Shown here: positions 51,025 through 59,330 of the stretch, in pieces
How the letters are laid out: the number at the start of each line of letters is the position of its first letter
How positions within the stretch are numbered: the stretch's first letter is position 1
Source of the DNA: JALHFZ01 sp963674625
GTDB lineage: Bacteria; Synergistota; Synergistia; Synergistales; Aminobacteriaceae
DNA length: 64,000 bases
Reading direction: 5' to 3'
Assembly: GCA_963674625.2 (NCBI GenBank)
Contig: CAXXXO010000002.1
Location: forward strand, 139,695-203,694
Program-made: the position numbers and the translations under genes
The notes under the pieces: model-generated
Databases searched by the model: none
Seen by the model: the letters and a program-made list of their open reading frames with translations, nothing else
Told to the model about the DNA's origin: nothing

Positions 51025-53601
51025 TTGGACGCAAAGGATGTGAGTTTCCTGAAAGAGAAAAAACTGCTCCTCGTGGACGGCCACGGCCTGGCCTTCCGGG
51101 CTTTCTATGCCCTCCCGCTGCTGACGGCCCCCGACGGAACGCCGACAAATGTCCTCGTGGGTTTTCTGAACATGTTCGCGAAGATCCGGGATGAGTGGAA
51201 ACCCGATCTCTGCGGGGTTATCTTCGACGCTCCCGGTCCGACCCACCGCCACGAGGCCTTTGAAGAGTACAAGGCGGGAAGAAAGCCCACCCCCGAGGAA
51301 TTCAAGCCCCAGATTCCCCTTCTGATAGAGCTCCTCGAAGCACTCGGCATTCCCGTAACCCGCAGGGCCGGAGTGGAGGCGGACGATGTCCTGGCCTCAG
51401 TGGCATGCACTGCGGCATCCCAGTCCGTGGAGACCCTCATTCTTTCCTCCGACAAGGATGTTCTCCAGATACTTGCCCCCCACTTGTCTGTCCTTCGGCC
51501 GAAGACGGGAATCAGCTCTTTCCAGATGGTGGACGAGGATTCCTTTACAAAGGATTTCGGCTTCGCTCCGGCCCTCATGACCGATTATCTCGCCCTCCTC
51601 GGGGACGTCTCGGACAACGTTCCGGGAATGCCGGGGGTGGGGGAGAAAACCGCCAGGAATCTCATTTCCCGGTACGGAACCCTTGAAAATATCCGCGAAA
51701 ATCTGGAAGAACTGAAACCCGGTCTACGGAAGAAGTTTGCGCAAGGATGGGAGCAGGCCCTTCGCAGCAGGGACCTGATACGCCTCCTCTGCGAGACGAA
51801 GGAGGACCTCTCGGAATATGAACCCCGGGAAGGGGACAGAGAGCGCTTTCAAACCCTGTGCGCTTCCCTCGGTCTTCATCGTATTGCCGAAAAGTTCGCC
51901 CCCCGAAGCCGGGGTTCTGCCGGCCCGGCGGTTCCTGAGGAGAGCACTCTGCCGGAAAGCCGCGCCTCCGGACGGAAAGAACTGCTGAAAAAAGACCGGC
52001 TCGCCTTTATCCCCCGGATCGAGGGAAAATACCCCCTCTCCCTGAGAGTAGAGGATTTCGTCCTTGCCGCGGAGGACGGAGCCTTTGCCCTCTTTGAAGG
52101 CAGCGAAGCGGAAGTGGTTCTGAAAGAGTTTGCCGGTTCGATGCTCATAATGCCCGATTTCAAGGAGGCGGCCGCGTGCCTCGGGCCGGGTTTTTTCCCC
52201 GCGGGGAAGGTAGGGGACTACAAGTCCGCCCATTACCTTCTTCACCCCGATAAAACCGTCCATCTCCCCGAGGCAGGCTCGCCGGAGTATCCCCTCCTTT
52301 CTCCCGAGCGGAAGGGAATCACGCTCCTCGGCGAATACCGTAAACTGAAGATTGCCCTTGCCGCCTGCGATGGTCTTCCCACCCTGCTGGCAGAGGTGGA
52401 TCTTCCCCTCATTCCCGTCCTCGTGAATATGGAGCACTACGGCATCGGGTGCGATCCGGAGAGCTACGGCGCAGTGGAGGATGACCTCGGCCGCCGGCTC
52501 ACCGGGATAGACGAAGAAATTGCGGGAAAGGCGGGAGAACGGATCAATCTCAATTCGCCGAAACAGGTGGGTTGGCTTCTCTTCGAAAAGCTCGGGCTCC
52601 CCGCGGGAAAGTCCACGAAGACGGGGTATTCCACGGACGTCTCCGTTCTCGAAGGTCTTGCCGCCCTGGGAAAGCCCTTCGATGAAGTGCCCCTTCTCCT
52701 TCTCGAATACCGGGAGCTTTCGAAAATGCTCTCGGGGTTCGTCCAGCCTCTCGTCAAATCGGCCCTCTCGGGAAAAGGGGTTATCCACAGCACCTTCGAG
52801 CCCGCCGTCACCGGTACGGGCCGCCTCAGCAGCAGGGACCCCAACCTTCAGAACCTCCCCTCCTTCGGAGAGTGGTCCAGGAGGATCAAGGAGGGGCTCC
52901 GCCCCCACGGAAAGGGGAGGATGTTCGTCTCGGCGGACTACTCCCAGATCGAACTCCGGGTCCTCGCCCACGTCTCGGGAGAGGACCGTCTCAAGGAGGC
53001 CTTCGCCGCGGGGCGGGACATCCATACCGAGACCGCCTCGTGGGTCTTCGGCACGGAAGCCTCCCTGGTCACCCCGGAGCTGCGCAGGATCGCCAAGATG
53101 ATCAACTTCGGCCTTCTCTACGGGATGAGCTCCTTCGGCCTCGCCCAGCGCCTCGCCATAGGCCGCCAGGAGGCATCTTCCATCATAAAGCGGTATTTCG
53201 CCGCTCTCCCCGGGGTGAAGGGGTATCTCGAGAACAGCTTCGAGGAGGCAAAAAAAAGAGGGTATACCCGGACCCTCCGGGGAAGGATCCGCCCCCTCGA
53301 TGAAGTCTCCGTCTCGCCCCGGGACCGGGACGGGCTGCGCCGGGTCGCGGTGAATACCCCCCTGCAGGGGACCGCGGCTGATATCGCCCGCAAGGCCATG
53401 GTGGACTTCGGGGCGTTCTATCCTGCCTCGGGGGATGTCCGTCTTGTCCTTCAGGTTCACGACTCCCTCGTATGCGAATGTCCCGTGGAAGATGCCGGAG
53501 AAGTGGAGCACAACCTGAGGCGGATTATGGAAGGCGCGGCCGTTCTCTCCGTTCCGCTGAAGGTCGAGTCTAAAAAAGGCGTTAATCTGTCGGAAGTATG
53601 A
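51025..53601 (+). CDS. polA: DNA polymerase I
   Basis: The protein has 858 residues from TTG 51025. Residues 1-290 are the 5'-3' exonuclease (LLLVDGHGLAFRAFYALPLL, GVEADDVLASVA, GDVSDNVPGMPGVGEKTA). The middle (about 325-470) occupies the position of the 3'-5' exonuclease but lacks its acidic motifs, so proofreading is probably lost. The C-terminal polymerase has SADYSQIELRVLAH (motif A), RRIAKMINFGLLYGMSSFG (motif B) and VLQVHDSLVCE (motif C). The start is uncertain. An ATG at 50977 overlaps a likely promoter (TATTAT at 51000), while TTG 51025 has AGGAAAG upstream. GTG 51040 is also possible. Confidence 0.95.
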   Translation: MDAKDVSFLKEKKLLLVDGHGLAFRAFYALPLLTAPDGTPTNVLVGFLNMFAKIRDEWKPDLCGVIFDAPGPTHRHEAFEEYKAGRKPTPEEFKPQIPLLIELLEALGIPVTRRAGVEADDVLASVACTAASQSVETLILSSDKDVLQILAPHLSVLRPKTGISSFQMVDEDSFTKDFGFAPALMTDYLALLGDVSDNVPGMPGVGEKTARNLISRYGTLENIRENLEELKPGLRKKFAQGWEQALRSRDLIRLLCETKEDLSEYEPREGDRERFQTLCASLGLHRIAEKFAPRSRGSAGPAVPEESTLPESRASGRKELLKKDRLAFIPRIEGKYPLSLRVEDFVLAAEDGAFALFEGSEAEVVLKEFAGSMLIMPDFKEAAACLGPGFFPAGKVGDYKSAHYLLHPDKTVHLPEAGSPEYPLLSPERKGITLLGEYRKLKIALAACDGLPTLLAEVDLPLIPVLVNMEHYGIGCDPESYGAVEDDLGRRLTGIDEEIAGKAGERINLNSPKQVGWLLFEKLGLPAGKSTKTGYSTDVSVLEGLAALGKPFDEVPLLLLEYRELSKMLSGFVQPLVKSALSGKGVIHSTFEPAVTGTGRLSSRDPNLQNLPSFGEWSRRIKEGLRPHGKGRMFVSADYSQIELRVLAHVSGEDRLKEAFAAGRDIHTETASWVFGTEASLVTPELRRIAKMINFGLLYGMSSFGLAQRLAIGRQEASSIIKRYFAALPGVKGYLENSFEEAKKRGYTRTLRGRIRPLDEVSVSPRDRDGLRRVAVNTPLQGTAADIARKAMVDFGAFYPASGDVRLVLQVHDSLVCECPVEDAGEVEHNLRRIMEGAAVLSVPLKVESKKGVNLSEV

Positions 53602-53675
53602 TCGCCGGAAAAAAGCCTTCTTATGGTAAAATACCCCATTGGAAAGCGGAAATTCGAAAGAGAGGAAGATGTCCC

Positions 53676-54809
53676 GTGCTGATGAGAACCCTGAGATCCC
53701 AGGTTCGATGGATCATGATCGCTATTGTTATTCTGTTTGTCCTTTCAATTTTCGGAATGTACGGCTTCAGCGGAGGAGGGAGAAGAGCCTCCACCGGGAA
53801 CGGCAAGGAGGACTATTCCGTTGCCGAGATCGACGGAAAGACTGTCCGAAGATCCCAGCTCGAGGCGCAGCTCAGGCAGTATGTGGAGCGCATGGATGCC
53901 AAGAATATCACCTCTGCCGACATACCGGGCCTCTACCAGCGGACTCTCGAGAACATGGCCATGATCGCCATGCTCCAGAAAGAAGGGGAAGCCTCCGGTC
54001 TCAAGGCTACGGAGGAGGAAATCAATGCCGCCGTGAAGGAAGTTTCCGACCAGTTCCCCACGAAGGAAGCCTTCATGCAGTATGTCGACCAGTCGGGCAT
54101 CAAGATGGCAGACTTCAGAAAGAATATGGCAGAGCAGATTGTCCAGAAAAAACTCCTGGAAAAATCCATGGCCTCCATTGCCATCACCGACGAGGAGATG
54201 AAGGATTTTTACGAGAAGACAAAAATGCTCTTCTTTCATTCTCCCGAGGGATACACCGTAGATTTTCTCCGGGTGAAGACCCCGGAGACGGCAGAAAAAT
54301 TCGCCTCTGCTCTGAAGGATGGTACGGAGTGGAAGGGTGCGCTCGAAACAGTGGCATCTGCCGACATAGTCGACAAGACCCCTGAGACCGGCCCTGTCTT
54401 CATCGCCAATCAGGGATTCACCGGTCCCCTTGCCCCCCTGGCGGAGCTTGAACCCGGAACGGTAAGTCCTCCCCTCGAAATCGCCAGCAGCGACATCCTC
54501 GTTGCAGTAAAGCGGGAGAAAGTGCCTGAAAAGACCCTTGCCTATGAAGAGGTCAGCGGCGACGTGAAGGGTTTCCTTCTCGACCAGAAGAAGCGGGAAG
54601 AACAGTCGAAATTTTTCGCCGGGGTGCTGAAAAAGGCGAATATCGTCATCCTCGATCCCTCCCTCTTTCCGAAGCCTGAAGCCCTGAAACCTGAAGGACA
54701 GAAGGACGCCGCCGTTTCGGCGGATGTCCTGGCACCTGTCAGCGGCGATGTCCGGGGAGCGAAATCTGCCGACGTTCAGCCTGCTGTGAGCGGTGACGCG
54801 ACGAAATAA
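53676..54809 (+). CDS. PpiD/SurA-like membrane-anchored periplasmic chaperone
   Basis: The 377-residue protein starts at GTG 53676, which has GAGAGGAAG 8 bases upstream; an upstream ATG at 53598 overlaps polA. One N-terminal membrane helix (about 13-33, IMIAIVILFVLSIFGMYGF) anchors it. A SurA-N-like helical domain follows (about 55-185, VAEIDGKTVRRSQLEAQLRQY and TEEEINAAVKEVSDQFPTKEAF), then a parvulin-like region (about 195-320) that looks degenerate. The C-terminal tail repeats SGDV/SADV-type segments. It probably assists folding of exported proteins. Whether the prolyl isomerase is active cannot be told. Confidence 0.83.
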   Translation: MLMRTLRSQVRWIMIAIVILFVLSIFGMYGFSGGGRRASTGNGKEDYSVAEIDGKTVRRSQLEAQLRQYVERMDAKNITSADIPGLYQRTLENMAMIAMLQKEGEASGLKATEEEINAAVKEVSDQFPTKEAFMQYVDQSGIKMADFRKNMAEQIVQKKLLEKSMASIAITDEEMKDFYEKTKMLFFHSPEGYTVDFLRVKTPETAEKFASALKDGTEWKGALETVASADIVDKTPETGPVFIANQGFTGPLAPLAELEPGTVSPPLEIASSDILVAVKREKVPEKTLAYEEVSGDVKGFLLDQKKREEQSKFFAGVLKKANIVILDPSLFPKPEALKPEGQKDAAVSADVLAPVSGDVRGAKSADVQPAVSGDATK

Positions 54810-54832
54810 GCGGCTCAAAGCCTTTTTGGCTA

Positions 54833-54861
54833 TTGACATACTTTGCGGGGCTTACTAGAAT
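54833..54861 (+). promoter_or_regulatory. Sigma-70 promoter of the tRNA-Ser/tRNA-Arg pair
   Basis: A perfect TTGACA (54833-54838), a 17-base spacer and TAGAAT (54856-54861) lie 15 bases before the tRNA-Ser gene, as expected of a strong stable-RNA promoter. Confidence 0.8.
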
Positions 54862-54876
54862 AGACTCCGCGATTGG

Positions 54877-54971
54877 GGTGGGTTGGCCGAGTAGGCTGAA
54901 GGCACTCGCCTGCTAAGCGAGTAAGGGGGCACAAACCTCCTTCGAGGGTTCGAATCCCTCACCCACCGCCA
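54877..54971 (+). tRNA. tRNA-Ser (GCU)
   Basis: The acceptor stem GGTGGGT (54877-54883) pairs with ACCCACC (54961-54967), followed by discriminator G and an encoded CCA. The anticodon arm is CTCGC-CTGCTAA-GCGAG, giving anticodon GCT for AGC/AGU codons. A long variable arm and a GGTTCGAAT T-loop are present, typical of serine tRNA. Confidence 0.95.
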
Positions 54972-54986
54972 TCAGCAACGCAGCGC

Positions 54987-55063
54987 GCGCCGGTAGCTCA
55001 GATGGATAGAGCGGCGGTCTACGGAACCGCAGGTCACGAGTTCGAATCTTGTCCGGCGCGCCA
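54987..55063 (+). tRNA. tRNA-Arg (ACG)
   Basis: The acceptor stem GCGCCGG (54987-54993) pairs with CCGGCGC (55053-55059), then G and an encoded CCA (55061-55063). The D-arm begins TAGCTCAG. The anticodon arm GCGGT-CTACGGA-ACCGC gives anticodon ACG, which TadA (encoded at 60884) converts to ICG to read CGU/CGC/CGA. Confidence 0.96.
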
Positions 55064-55086
55064 ATTTTTGAGAATGCGATCTGATC

Positions 55087-55115
55087 CCGGGGCCGGCATC
55101 GGCTCCGGTTTTTTT
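55087..55115 (+). terminator. Rho-independent terminator after the tRNA pair
   Basis: CCGGGGCC (55087-55094) pairs with GGCTCCGG (55101-55108) with one G-T pair and a 6-base loop. Seven T bases follow. Confidence 0.85.
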
Positions 55116-55230
55116 ACGCCTTTTTCACGATAGATCATTCCTTCCGGTCTGGTATACTACCCCGGAATGAGATTTTTCTCCGGTCTTCAGTTCTTTCCGG
55201 AAAAGACAGGTCAACCAAGGAGATCTCCAT

Positions 55231-57003
55231 ATGTCCCGTTTGAGAAATTTTCACCTTTTCATCCTCACAGTTTCCCTCGCGCTTTTCGTCCAGGGCTCCG
55301 CTTTTCTTCCGCCTGCTTTTGGGGCCCAGACCCTGCGAAAAGCCGTCTTCATCTCCCGGCTTCTTCAGGCCCGGGGTTTTCCCCTTCCCCAGGGAGAAAA
55401 AAGCCCTGTGAAGGCTGCCATTGACTATGACCTCATCCCCTCCGGAATTGACACCATGGCCGCACCGGTCACGAGGAAGGAAGCCATCCTCTGGGCAGTC
55501 CATTCCCTCGGCCTCTCTTTCGAAAGTTCCCTTCTGACGGGCCTTCCCCTTCCGTTCAAGGACGGGGGAAAACTCGAGCCGGCGGAGCGGGGGGCAATAG
55601 CTGCCGCTCTCAGCATGAAGCCTCCCCTGCTGAAAAAGGGAGTTTCTCTCTTCGGACCGGACGTGCAGATTACTCCAAAAGAAGGAGAGAGCATCCTGGC
55701 CATCGTGAAGGCTGCATCCCGGTCCCTTTCCCTCATCGTCCGCTTTTCTCCAGAGAAGGGAATGACGGTGCACCTCGACCGCCGGGGGGCGATTTCCGCT
55801 CCTCCGAAGTGGAGGGCTCTCGTGAACGGCTTCGAGACCAGGGAGGAAGCCGATGCTTTCCGCTCCCTTCTTGAGGAGAGAAACGTGGAGGCCACGGTTG
55901 ACAGCCAGAACTACGACTGGCGCGTCAGGTCCCCCCTGTCGGACCGCTACGGCCCGATCAGAGAATTCCTGGATGCGGCCCGGGCGGAAGGCAGGGAAGG
56001 GGTCGTCTTTACCTCCCCTCTCTCCTGGGACGAGGAAGAGACACCCAAATACTGGGTCATGATCACCCTCGACCCCGCCAGATTCGCTCTCCGTCCGATT
56101 TTCGCTCCTCTCGGCCTCTCGTCCCTCGCCCCTCTCAGCTCCATGGCGGGGGGTGCGGCCGCGGCGGTCAACGGAGGCTTTTTCACCATTTCGGGAAAAG
56201 AGCAGGGGAGCCCCATCGGAGTGCTGCTGAGCGAAGGAATGTTCATCAATCCACCTTACCAGGGGCGTACCTGCCTCGGATGGAACGACCGGAACCAGGC
56301 TGCCTTCGGCCAGCTGGAATGCAGTACCCGGGTCACCTTCCCCGAGGGCGGCTACATGGAGATCACCGCATTCAACCGTGAAGTGAAGGGCAGCGGTGTT
56401 GTCCTTTTCACCTCCCATTTCGGGCGGCCCACGCCCCTCTTCAAAACCCAGGGGGTGGAACTGCTCCTCGACGGAAACCGCATCGAGGAAATCCGCACCT
56501 CGGGGGGAAATCCCATCCCGGAAGGACGGAGGGTTCTCGGAGTCTACGGCCCTTCCGCTTCCCTTCTTTCCTCCCTCCGGAAGGGGGATACCCTTGGGAT
56601 CGACCAGTCCCTCAACGGGGACGATCCCTACTGGGGGTCCATGACCCATGCCGTGCAGGGAGGACCCTTTCTCCTGCGGAAGGGGCAGATTGTTATCGAG
56701 GACGAAAACCTGAGCGATTCCGTGGTGAACCGCCGCCATCCCCGCACCGTCATGGGGCTGACCGGCAGGGGACAATGGTTCTTTTTCGTCGGCGACGGCA
56801 GGAGTGCCGTCCACAGCCTCGGCTTTACTCTCCGGGAGACCGCGGAAATTCTGAAAAAGGAGGGAGTGTCCTATGCCCTGAATCTCGACGGCGGAGGATC
56901 CTCTTCCATCATGGCCGGTGGCAGGATGCTCAACGTGCTCTCCGATGGAAGAGAGCGTCCCATCAGCTACGGCATCGGTGCTTTCCGAAAGGGAGGGGAT
57001 TGA
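55231..57003 (+). CDS. Exported phosphodiester glycosidase (NAGPA-domain) protein
   Basis: The 590-residue protein has a signal peptide (about 1-33). An N-terminal region (about 34-130) resembles S-layer-homology-like modules, with the pattern TRKEAILWAVHSLGLSFES. A SPOR-like stretch follows (about 190-225, VNGFETREEADAFRSLLEERN). The C-terminal NAGPA domain (about 290-590) carries AAVNGGFFTISG, ALNLDGGGSSSIMAGG and the final GRERPISYGIG, matching enzymes that uncover phosphodiester-linked sugars. The natural substrate is unknown; a cell-envelope glycan is likely. AAGGAG lies 8 bases before the ATG. The domain assignment is firm, the N-terminal reading less so. Confidence 0.85.
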   Translation: MSRLRNFHLFILTVSLALFVQGSAFLPPAFGAQTLRKAVFISRLLQARGFPLPQGEKSPVKAAIDYDLIPSGIDTMAAPVTRKEAILWAVHSLGLSFESSLLTGLPLPFKDGGKLEPAERGAIAAALSMKPPLLKKGVSLFGPDVQITPKEGESILAIVKAASRSLSLIVRFSPEKGMTVHLDRRGAISAPPKWRALVNGFETREEADAFRSLLEERNVEATVDSQNYDWRVRSPLSDRYGPIREFLDAARAEGREGVVFTSPLSWDEEETPKYWVMITLDPARFALRPIFAPLGLSSLAPLSSMAGGAAAAVNGGFFTISGKEQGSPIGVLLSEGMFINPPYQGRTCLGWNDRNQAAFGQLECSTRVTFPEGGYMEITAFNREVKGSGVVLFTSHFGRPTPLFKTQGVELLLDGNRIEEIRTSGGNPIPEGRRVLGVYGPSASLLSSLRKGDTLGIDQSLNGDDPYWGSMTHAVQGGPFLLRKGQIVIEDENLSDSVVNRRHPRTVMGLTGRGQWFFFVGDGRSAVHSLGFTLRETAEILKKEGVSYALNLDGGGSSSIMAGGRMLNVLSDGRERPISYGIGAFRKGGD

Positions 57004-57108
57004 TGAACAGCCCTCCGTGAACGTCTCCCGAACAACTGTTTTGACCGGTGCTCCGGGTTGTGTTTTTTGCTCCAGGAAAATCAAAAATTGGAAGGAGTTT
57101 TCCCTGTT

Positions 57109-57633
57109 ATGAAAATAATATCCCGCACCCTGATTTCGCTTTTCGCGCTGGCCCTTCTTCTCTTCGGCGCTGAGGCTATTGCCGCAGAAATACCGGCAGC
57201 CGGCGACCCCGCAGCCAAAGCACCCGCCCCCGTGAATTTTGGCAAGGATGCCAACAAAATGCAATGGTACCTCGTGAACTACGGAAAAGACGGAGAAGAG
57301 TCTTTTGCCGTGGCGAGAAAATACTACACGAACCCCGATGAAAAACAGAAGACCGTGGACCTCATCGTGACGAAGTTTGGCATCGAGCAGGAAAAAGCGT
57401 CGGGACTCTACTTCACCGAGTATCGCTATGTCTATTCTGCCGACGGGAAGCAGTTTGCCCTGGCCTACATCAATCACTACGACATGCTGGGCAATGTGAT
57501 CAAGGCCACCGAATATGCCGGCACTGACAGGGTCTTCTATACCATGACCAAGGACATGATCCCCTACAGGGCCTACGCCTACGCCTCGGGAAAGCTCCCG
57601 GCCCAGAAGAAGGCAGGGGCGAAAAAGAAGTAG
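57109..57633 (+). CDS. Exported protein of unknown function
   Basis: The 174-residue product has a clear signal peptide (MKIISRTLISLFALALLLFG..., cleavage near AIAAE, residue about 26). A Pro/Ala-rich spacer leads to a folded part with YLVNYGKDGEESFAVARKYYT and YFTEYRYVYSADGKQFALAYI. The basic C-terminus ends in AGAKKK. I do not recognise the family. GAAGGAG lies 11 bases before the ATG at 57109; a longer frame from 57058 would spoil the signal peptide. A hairpin terminator follows. Confidence 0.75.
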   Translation: MKIISRTLISLFALALLLFGAEAIAAEIPAAGDPAAKAPAPVNFGKDANKMQWYLVNYGKDGEESFAVARKYYTNPDEKQKTVDLIVTKFGIEQEKASGLYFTEYRYVYSADGKQFALAYINHYDMLGNVIKATEYAGTDRVFYTMTKDMIPYRAYAYASGKLPAQKKAGAKKK

Positions 57634-57660
57634 CGATATAAAAGAAGCAGCCATATTTTC

Positions 57661-57690
57661 AAGGGACCCGGCCTTCGCGCCGGGTCCCTT
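57661..57690 (+). terminator. Hairpin after the unknown exported protein gene
   Basis: AAGGGACCCGGC (57661-57672) pairs perfectly with GCCGGGTCCCTT (57679-57690) around CTTCGC, a 12-bp stem. The following sequence is not T-rich. Confidence 0.65.
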
Positions 57691-57760
57691 CCATTGCGTT
57701 CGCCGGAAAAATGCAGTAAGCTTCACTGAAAGGGACAATTTAACCGAGGAGGGAATTTTT

Positions 57761-57955
57761 ATGCCGACAGTTAATATCCAGCTTTTCGAGGGAAGAACCG
57801 TGGACGAGAAGAGAAAGCTTGCCGAGAAGGTAACGGGAGCCGTGACCGAGGCTCTGAACGTATCTCCTGAAGCCGTCCGTATCATGATTTTTGATATGCC
57901 CCGGGAGAACATGGCCGTGGCCGGGGTGCTCAACATCGACAAGGGGAAAAAGTAG
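57761..57955 (+). CDS. 4-oxalocrotonate tautomerase-family enzyme
   Basis: The 64-residue protein starts MPTVNIQLFEGRTVDEKRKLAE. Removal of Met leaves the N-terminal Pro that is the catalytic base of the tautomerase superfamily, and Arg residues and the VRIMIFDMPRENMAVAG segment fit. Small forms assemble as hexamers and interconvert keto and enol acids; the physiological substrate here is unknown. GAGGAGG lies 10 bases before the ATG. Downstream lie the small protein at 58001 and the arsA-like gene. Confidence 0.92.
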   Translation: MPTVNIQLFEGRTVDEKRKLAEKVTGAVTEALNVSPEAVRIMIFDMPRENMAVAGVLNIDKGKK

Positions 57956-58000
57956 GGCCGTCCGGAGAAGAAGCGGGACCGTCCGGAAAGGATCAGCCAA

Positions 58001-58291
58001 TTGGAAAAAAAAAGATCCGCGCTTTCGAAAATATGGGAGTTCCTCTGCCTCTTCCATCATGGGACATTTGTGGACAAGCGCATGGCCGTGGTGCGAAAAG
58101 AGGCCTACGACATAAACGACAACCTGATGCTGCTGCTCTTCGGCGATTTTCTGGGCATACCGAACCCCATCTCCTACTACATGCTCGAGCTGCTCCCCTA
58201 TATGGCCGATGACCTCGAGCCCTGGGAAAGGCGCATTCAGAACAGGAAATTCATCATTGCGGAAAAGGCGGCTCAATATGACTTCGACTGA
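58001..58291 (+). CDS. Conserved-looking 96-residue protein coupled to the ArsA-like gene
   Basis: It starts at TTG 58001, 8 bases after GGAAAGGA. The sequence includes WEFLCLFHHGTFVDKRMAVVRKEAYDINDNLMLLLFGDFLGIPNPISYYMLELLPYMADD (described in part), a cytoplasmic, helix-rich protein with no membrane segment. It overlaps the ArsA-like gene by 14 bases, so the two are probably translated together and may form a complex. I do not recognise the family. A client-loading or metal-related role is only a guess. Confidence 0.72.
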   Translation: MEKKRSALSKIWEFLCLFHHGTFVDKRMAVVRKEAYDINDNLMLLLFGDFLGIPNPISYYMLELLPYMADDLEPWERRIQNRKFIIAEKAAQYDFD

Positions 58292-59297
58292 CAAGGGTAT
58301 ACAGTTCAGGCCCTTCACCTTCTTCGGAGGAAAAGGAGGAACCGGCAAAACCTCCTGCGCGGCGGCATACGCCCTTGCCCTGGCGGCGCGGGGAGTCCGG
58401 ACGCTCGTCGTTTCAACCGATCCCGCCCACTCCCTGGCCGACGCCTATGGAAAGGATATCGGTTTCGAGGCGGCTGCACTCGAGGAAAACCTCTGGGGCC
58501 TCGAGATCGACGCCGAGGTGGAAGCGAAAAAATACATGCAGTCCATCCAGGACAAGATGCTCAACATCGTCAGCGCGGCCATAGTGGACGAGATCAGGCG
58601 GCAGATCGAGATCGCCTACCTCTCCCCCGGCGCTGAAGAGGCCGCCATCTTCGACAAATTCATCGAGCTCATGGAGTCCCTCGGCCGGCAGTTCGACGCC
58701 ATCGTCTTCGATACCGCCCCCACGGGGCACACACTTCGCCTGCTTACCCTGCCGAAAATACTCGGAACCTGGATCGAGCACCTGATCGAGAAGCGCCGGA
58801 AGGCCATGCACATGATGAAAATGGCCGCCCGATACGACAGCGTCCTTGCCGGAAAAATCGAGGAGGATCCCATTCTCGACACCCTCGTCGCCAGGAGGGA
58901 CAAGTTTGCTCTTGCACGGGACATCCTCACCGATCCACACCGTTCGGTCTTTCATTTCGTCCTCAACGCGGAGAAGCTTCCCATTATGGAGACGGCCCGG
59001 GCCCTCGAGCTGCTGGAGCGCAACGGCATCGCCACGGGGGGGCTGGTGGTGAACAAGGTCATCCCTCCCGAAGCCGGAGCCTTCTTCGAAAAACGCAGAG
59101 AGGCCCAGGAAGGGTATCTCAGGGACATTCGCTCCCGTTTTGCAGGGAGAAAGGTTCTCGAAATCCCCCTCCTCGATTCCGACATCCAGGGAAGGGAGCA
59201 GCTTGTTCGAATATCCCCCCCTTCTCGCCGACCTGGACGGATGAGAAGGAAACGGGCCTGTGGAGGCGTTCATGAAAGTAAGCCGGAGATATTCTGA
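58278..59297 (+). CDS. ArsA/Get3-family ATPase
   Basis: The 339-residue protein has the deviant P-loop GGKGGTGKTSCAAA (from about residue 15), VVSTDPAHSLADAYG (switch region), FDTAPTGHTLRLLTLP and GGLVVNKVIPPE, all typical of ArsA/Get3 ATPases. No arsenite Cys set and no ArsB gene are seen, so a Get3-like targeting role or another client is as likely as arsenite export. The last 26 residues (PPSRRPGRMRRKRACGG...) look unlike the family. In another frame, reached by removing one C from a C7 run at 59215-59221, the protein would end ISPLLADLDG at 59244, which looks more natural. Confidence 0.85.
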   Translation: MTSTDKGIQFRPFTFFGGKGGTGKTSCAAAYALALAARGVRTLVVSTDPAHSLADAYGKDIGFEAAALEENLWGLEIDAEVEAKKYMQSIQDKMLNIVSAAIVDEIRRQIEIAYLSPGAEEAAIFDKFIELMESLGRQFDAIVFDTAPTGHTLRLLTLPKILGTWIEHLIEKRRKAMHMMKMAARYDSVLAGKIEEDPILDTLVARRDKFALARDILTDPHRSVFHFVLNAEKLPIMETARALELLERNGIATGGLVVNKVIPPEAGAFFEKRREAQEGYLRDIRSRFAGRKVLEIPLLDSDIQGREQLVRISPPSRRPGRMRRKRACGGVHESKPEIF

Positions 59298-59330
59298 AAG
59301 CCGCCCGGGGTCTCCGGACATGAACGGACG

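Noticed and set aside
51724..53511. A 595-residue minus-strand frame opposite polA
   Set aside because: polA is unmistakable on the plus strand; the antisense frame is a codon-bias shadow.
55135..57942. A 935-residue open frame on the minus strand
   Set aside because: It lies antisense to the NAGPA-domain gene and its neighbours, has low-complexity composition and no recognisable motif or start site. Long antisense frames are common at this GC content.
58278..59297. Arsenic resistance operon
   Set aside because: Only an ArsA-like ATPase is present. There is no ArsB, ArsC, ArsD or ArsR, and the Cys ligands for arsenite are not evident.
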